DNA of 6,521 nt. Source: JBFWIL01 sp050256015 (lineage in GTDB: Bacteria; Bacteroidota; Bacteroidia; Bacteroidales; Prolixibacteraceae). Every line of letters starts with the position of its first letter. Position 1 is the stretch's first letter. The DNA is taken from assembly GCA_050256015.1 (NCBI GenBank), contig JBFWIL010000155.1:1-6521 (forward strand). The letters run 5' to 3'. The notes beneath the pieces are model-generated. The model made no database searches. It worked only from the letters and a program-made list of their open reading frames with translations, and was not told where the DNA came from. A program made the translations under genes and the position numbers. Below, piece by piece: positions 5,119 through 6,521 of this stretch.

Positions 5119-6521
5119 ATGAGTTCCAGTATTTCAGATCTAAAATCTAAAGAAAGGATTTTTCAGCAAAATCAGTTGAAAGTACTTATTCTTGATGATG
5201 AAAAACCTTTTACTGAAGAATTACGTGAATTATTACAAAGCTCCGGATATAAAGCCTTTGAGTCGAATACCTGGTCACAGGGAGCGAGGGTATTGGAAAC
5301 CGAGGAAATAGACTTGCTCATCCTCGATGTCCGTTTGCCTCGTGTCAACGGACTTGATGTTCTGCAGGAAGTGAAGATTAAATATCCAAACATTGAGGTG
5401 ATTATTGTCTCGGCCCATGGAGATATGGACACCGTTATAACGGCGATGAGGTTGGGAGCAATTGATTATTTACGTAAGCCATTCCGGCACATCGATATCC
5501 GGATCGCCATTGAGCGTACCCAAAAGTTTCTTCGTCTGCAGCGAAGAATTGTTCAGATGGAGGAGAAGAATTCATTAATATCCAAAAGTCTGGAAGCAAG
5601 GATCGAACGGCATCTTATCGGGAAAAGCCCGCAGTTGAAAGAGGTTCTCGACCTGGCTCTTACAGCGGCAGAATATCCGTTTACAAACGTGCTTGTAACG
5701 GGAGAGAGCGGAACCGGGAAGGAGAATATTGCCCGGATCATCCATTATGCAAGCGAGCGGAAAGATAATATCTTTTGTGCTGTCAACAGCAGTGCCATTA
5801 CTGATTCTCTTTTGGAAAGTGAATTTTTTGGTCATAAAAAAGGATCATTCACAGGTGCGGTAACCGAAAAAAAGGGTTTTTTCGAGATCAGCAATAACGG
5901 TACCTTGTTCCTGGATGAAATTGCTGATATGCCATCTGGTCTGCAGTCAAAAATATTAAGGGCTATCGAAGAAAAAAAGATTACCAGGGTCGGAGATACC
6001 GAACAGATATCAACAGAATTTCGTGTTATTTCGGCCACGAACCGGGATATTGAAGATTTGGTAAGGCAAAATAAATTCCGGCTCGATTTACTTCATCGCC
6101 TGAATACCTTGCATATTCATATGCCTCCCCTGAGAGAAAGATCAGAAGATATTGAACCATTACTGCATTATTTTGCGGAGGATTTTTCAATGAAAATGAA
6201 TAAACGCATTCCTTCCATCGACAAAGAGGTCGTTACTTTCCTTAAGAAATACAGTTTTCCCGGGAATGTCAGGGAATTGAAGAACATGACTGAAAGGGCG
6301 ATAATCCTTTGCAAGGGAGATTCTCTAGGTATCAGCGATTTCCCCGTGGGATGCGGGGTCAATCGGCCTTCTGCTCCGGCAATGAATTCCTATAACCTGA
6401 AAGAACTTGAAAAAAAGATGATTCATGCAGCATTAAAAAAAAATGGTTACAATCAGACTGCGGCTGCAGATCTGCTTGGAAATACCCGTGATTCGCACAT
6501 CCGGAAAATGAAAAAGTACGT
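5119..6521 (+). CDS. Sigma-54-dependent response regulator, NtrC family (3' end cut by window)
   Basis: 467 complete residues are visible and the frame is still open at the edge; only a few residues should be missing. The receiver domain (about 21-135) has D26/D27, phospho-acceptor D70 in LILDVRLP, S98 and K120. The AAA+ domain (about 165-400) has Walker A GESGTGKE (195-202), the sigma-54 contact loop as GSFTGA (242-247) rather than GAFTGA, Walker B LFLDE (D266/E267), the arginines R321 and R327 in the FRxDLxxRL block, and PGNVREL (381-387). A Fis-type helix-turn-helix starts near 445 (NQTAAADLLG) and ends in KMKKY. Phosphorylation should assemble the ATPase that remodels sigma-54 polymerase. 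ATG 5119 is the only start: an in-frame TAA lies at 5089-5091 and the next Met is residue 103. There is no clear Shine-Dalgarno site. The likely partner is the kinase upstream, although a terminator separates the transcripts. Confidence 0.95.
   Translation, partial: MSSSISDLKSKERIFQQNQLKVLILDDEKPFTEELRELLQSSGYKAFESNTWSQGARVLETEEIDLLILDVRLPRVNGLDVLQEVKIKYPNIEVIIVSAHGDMDTVITAMRLGAIDYLRKPFRHIDIRIAIERTQKFLRLQRRIVQMEEKNSLISKSLEARIERHLIGKSPQLKEVLDLALTAAEYPFTNVLVTGESGTGKENIARIIHYASERKDNIFCAVNSSAITDSLLESEFFGHKKGSFTGAVTEKKGFFEISNNGTLFLDEIADMPSGLQSKILRAIEEKKITRVGDTEQISTEFRVISATNRDIEDLVRQNKFRLDLLHRLNTLHIHMPPLRERSEDIEPLLHYFAEDFSMKMNKRIPSIDKEVVTFLKKYSFPGNVRELKNMTERAIILCKGDSLGISDFPVGCGVNRPSAPAMNSYNLKELEKKMIHAALKKNGYNQTAAADLLGNTRDSHIRKMKKY

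Noticed and set aside
5553..6362. Several minus-strand frames of 60-90 codons opposite the regulator gene.
   Set aside because: They are shadows of a strongly conserved plus-strand gene and show no domain features of their own. The same holds for frames opposite hisS, the kinase and the ECF operon.
1..6521. tRNA or rRNA genes, CRISPR arrays, insertion sequences and integrase attachment sites.
   Set aside because: No cloverleaf, no regularly spaced repeats, no transposase frame and no long terminal inverted repeats were found.

Overview
The window looks like a chromosomal segment of a Bacteroidota bacterium, probably from the Bacteroidales/Marinilabiliales side, though the order is a guess. 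The support is: genes mostly without clear Shine-Dalgarno sites, TAnnTTTG-type -7 elements, an ECF sigma operon whose membrane protein and Spy-like protein follow the Bacteroidota pattern, and a moderate GC content. By eye the left third (to about 2400) is more GC-rich than the right part; the 4507-5118 gap is very AT-rich.

Layout. 1-821 (+) is the 3' part of hisS (histidyl-tRNA synthetase). It converges on a three-gene minus-strand operon: an ECF sigma factor (2400-1855), a single-pass membrane protein likely to be its anti-sigma factor (1790-1350), and a small exported Spy/CpxP-like protein (1314-859). From a 186-bp divergent region, a 639-residue soluble histidine kinase reads rightward (2587-4506). 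It has an unusual order (REC-PAS-PAS-HisKA-HATPase) and a cysteine-rich first PAS domain. A strong, probably bidirectional terminator (4564-4590) follows it. After a 612-bp gap comes an NtrC-family sigma-54 activator (REC-AAA+-Fis HTH), which starts at 5119 and runs off the right edge at 6521.

How the genes fit together. The ECF operon is a self-contained envelope-sensing switch with a plausible autoregulatory ECF promoter. The kinase and the NtrC-type regulator are probable partners: the kinase senses a cytosolic signal through its PAS domains and the regulator activates sigma-54 promoters. They are transcribed separately.

The most interesting region is the gap between them. It holds a sigma-54-like -24/-12 site (4706-4720, one mismatch at the -12 doublet), an inverted repeat over the expected start site, and, about 200 bases on, an intrinsic-terminator-like hairpin with a T-run (4906-4956). 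No convincing protein lies between. This could be a regulator-controlled small RNA of roughly 225 nt, similar in logic to the LuxO/Qrr arrangement of vibrios. That is a hypothesis from sequence only.
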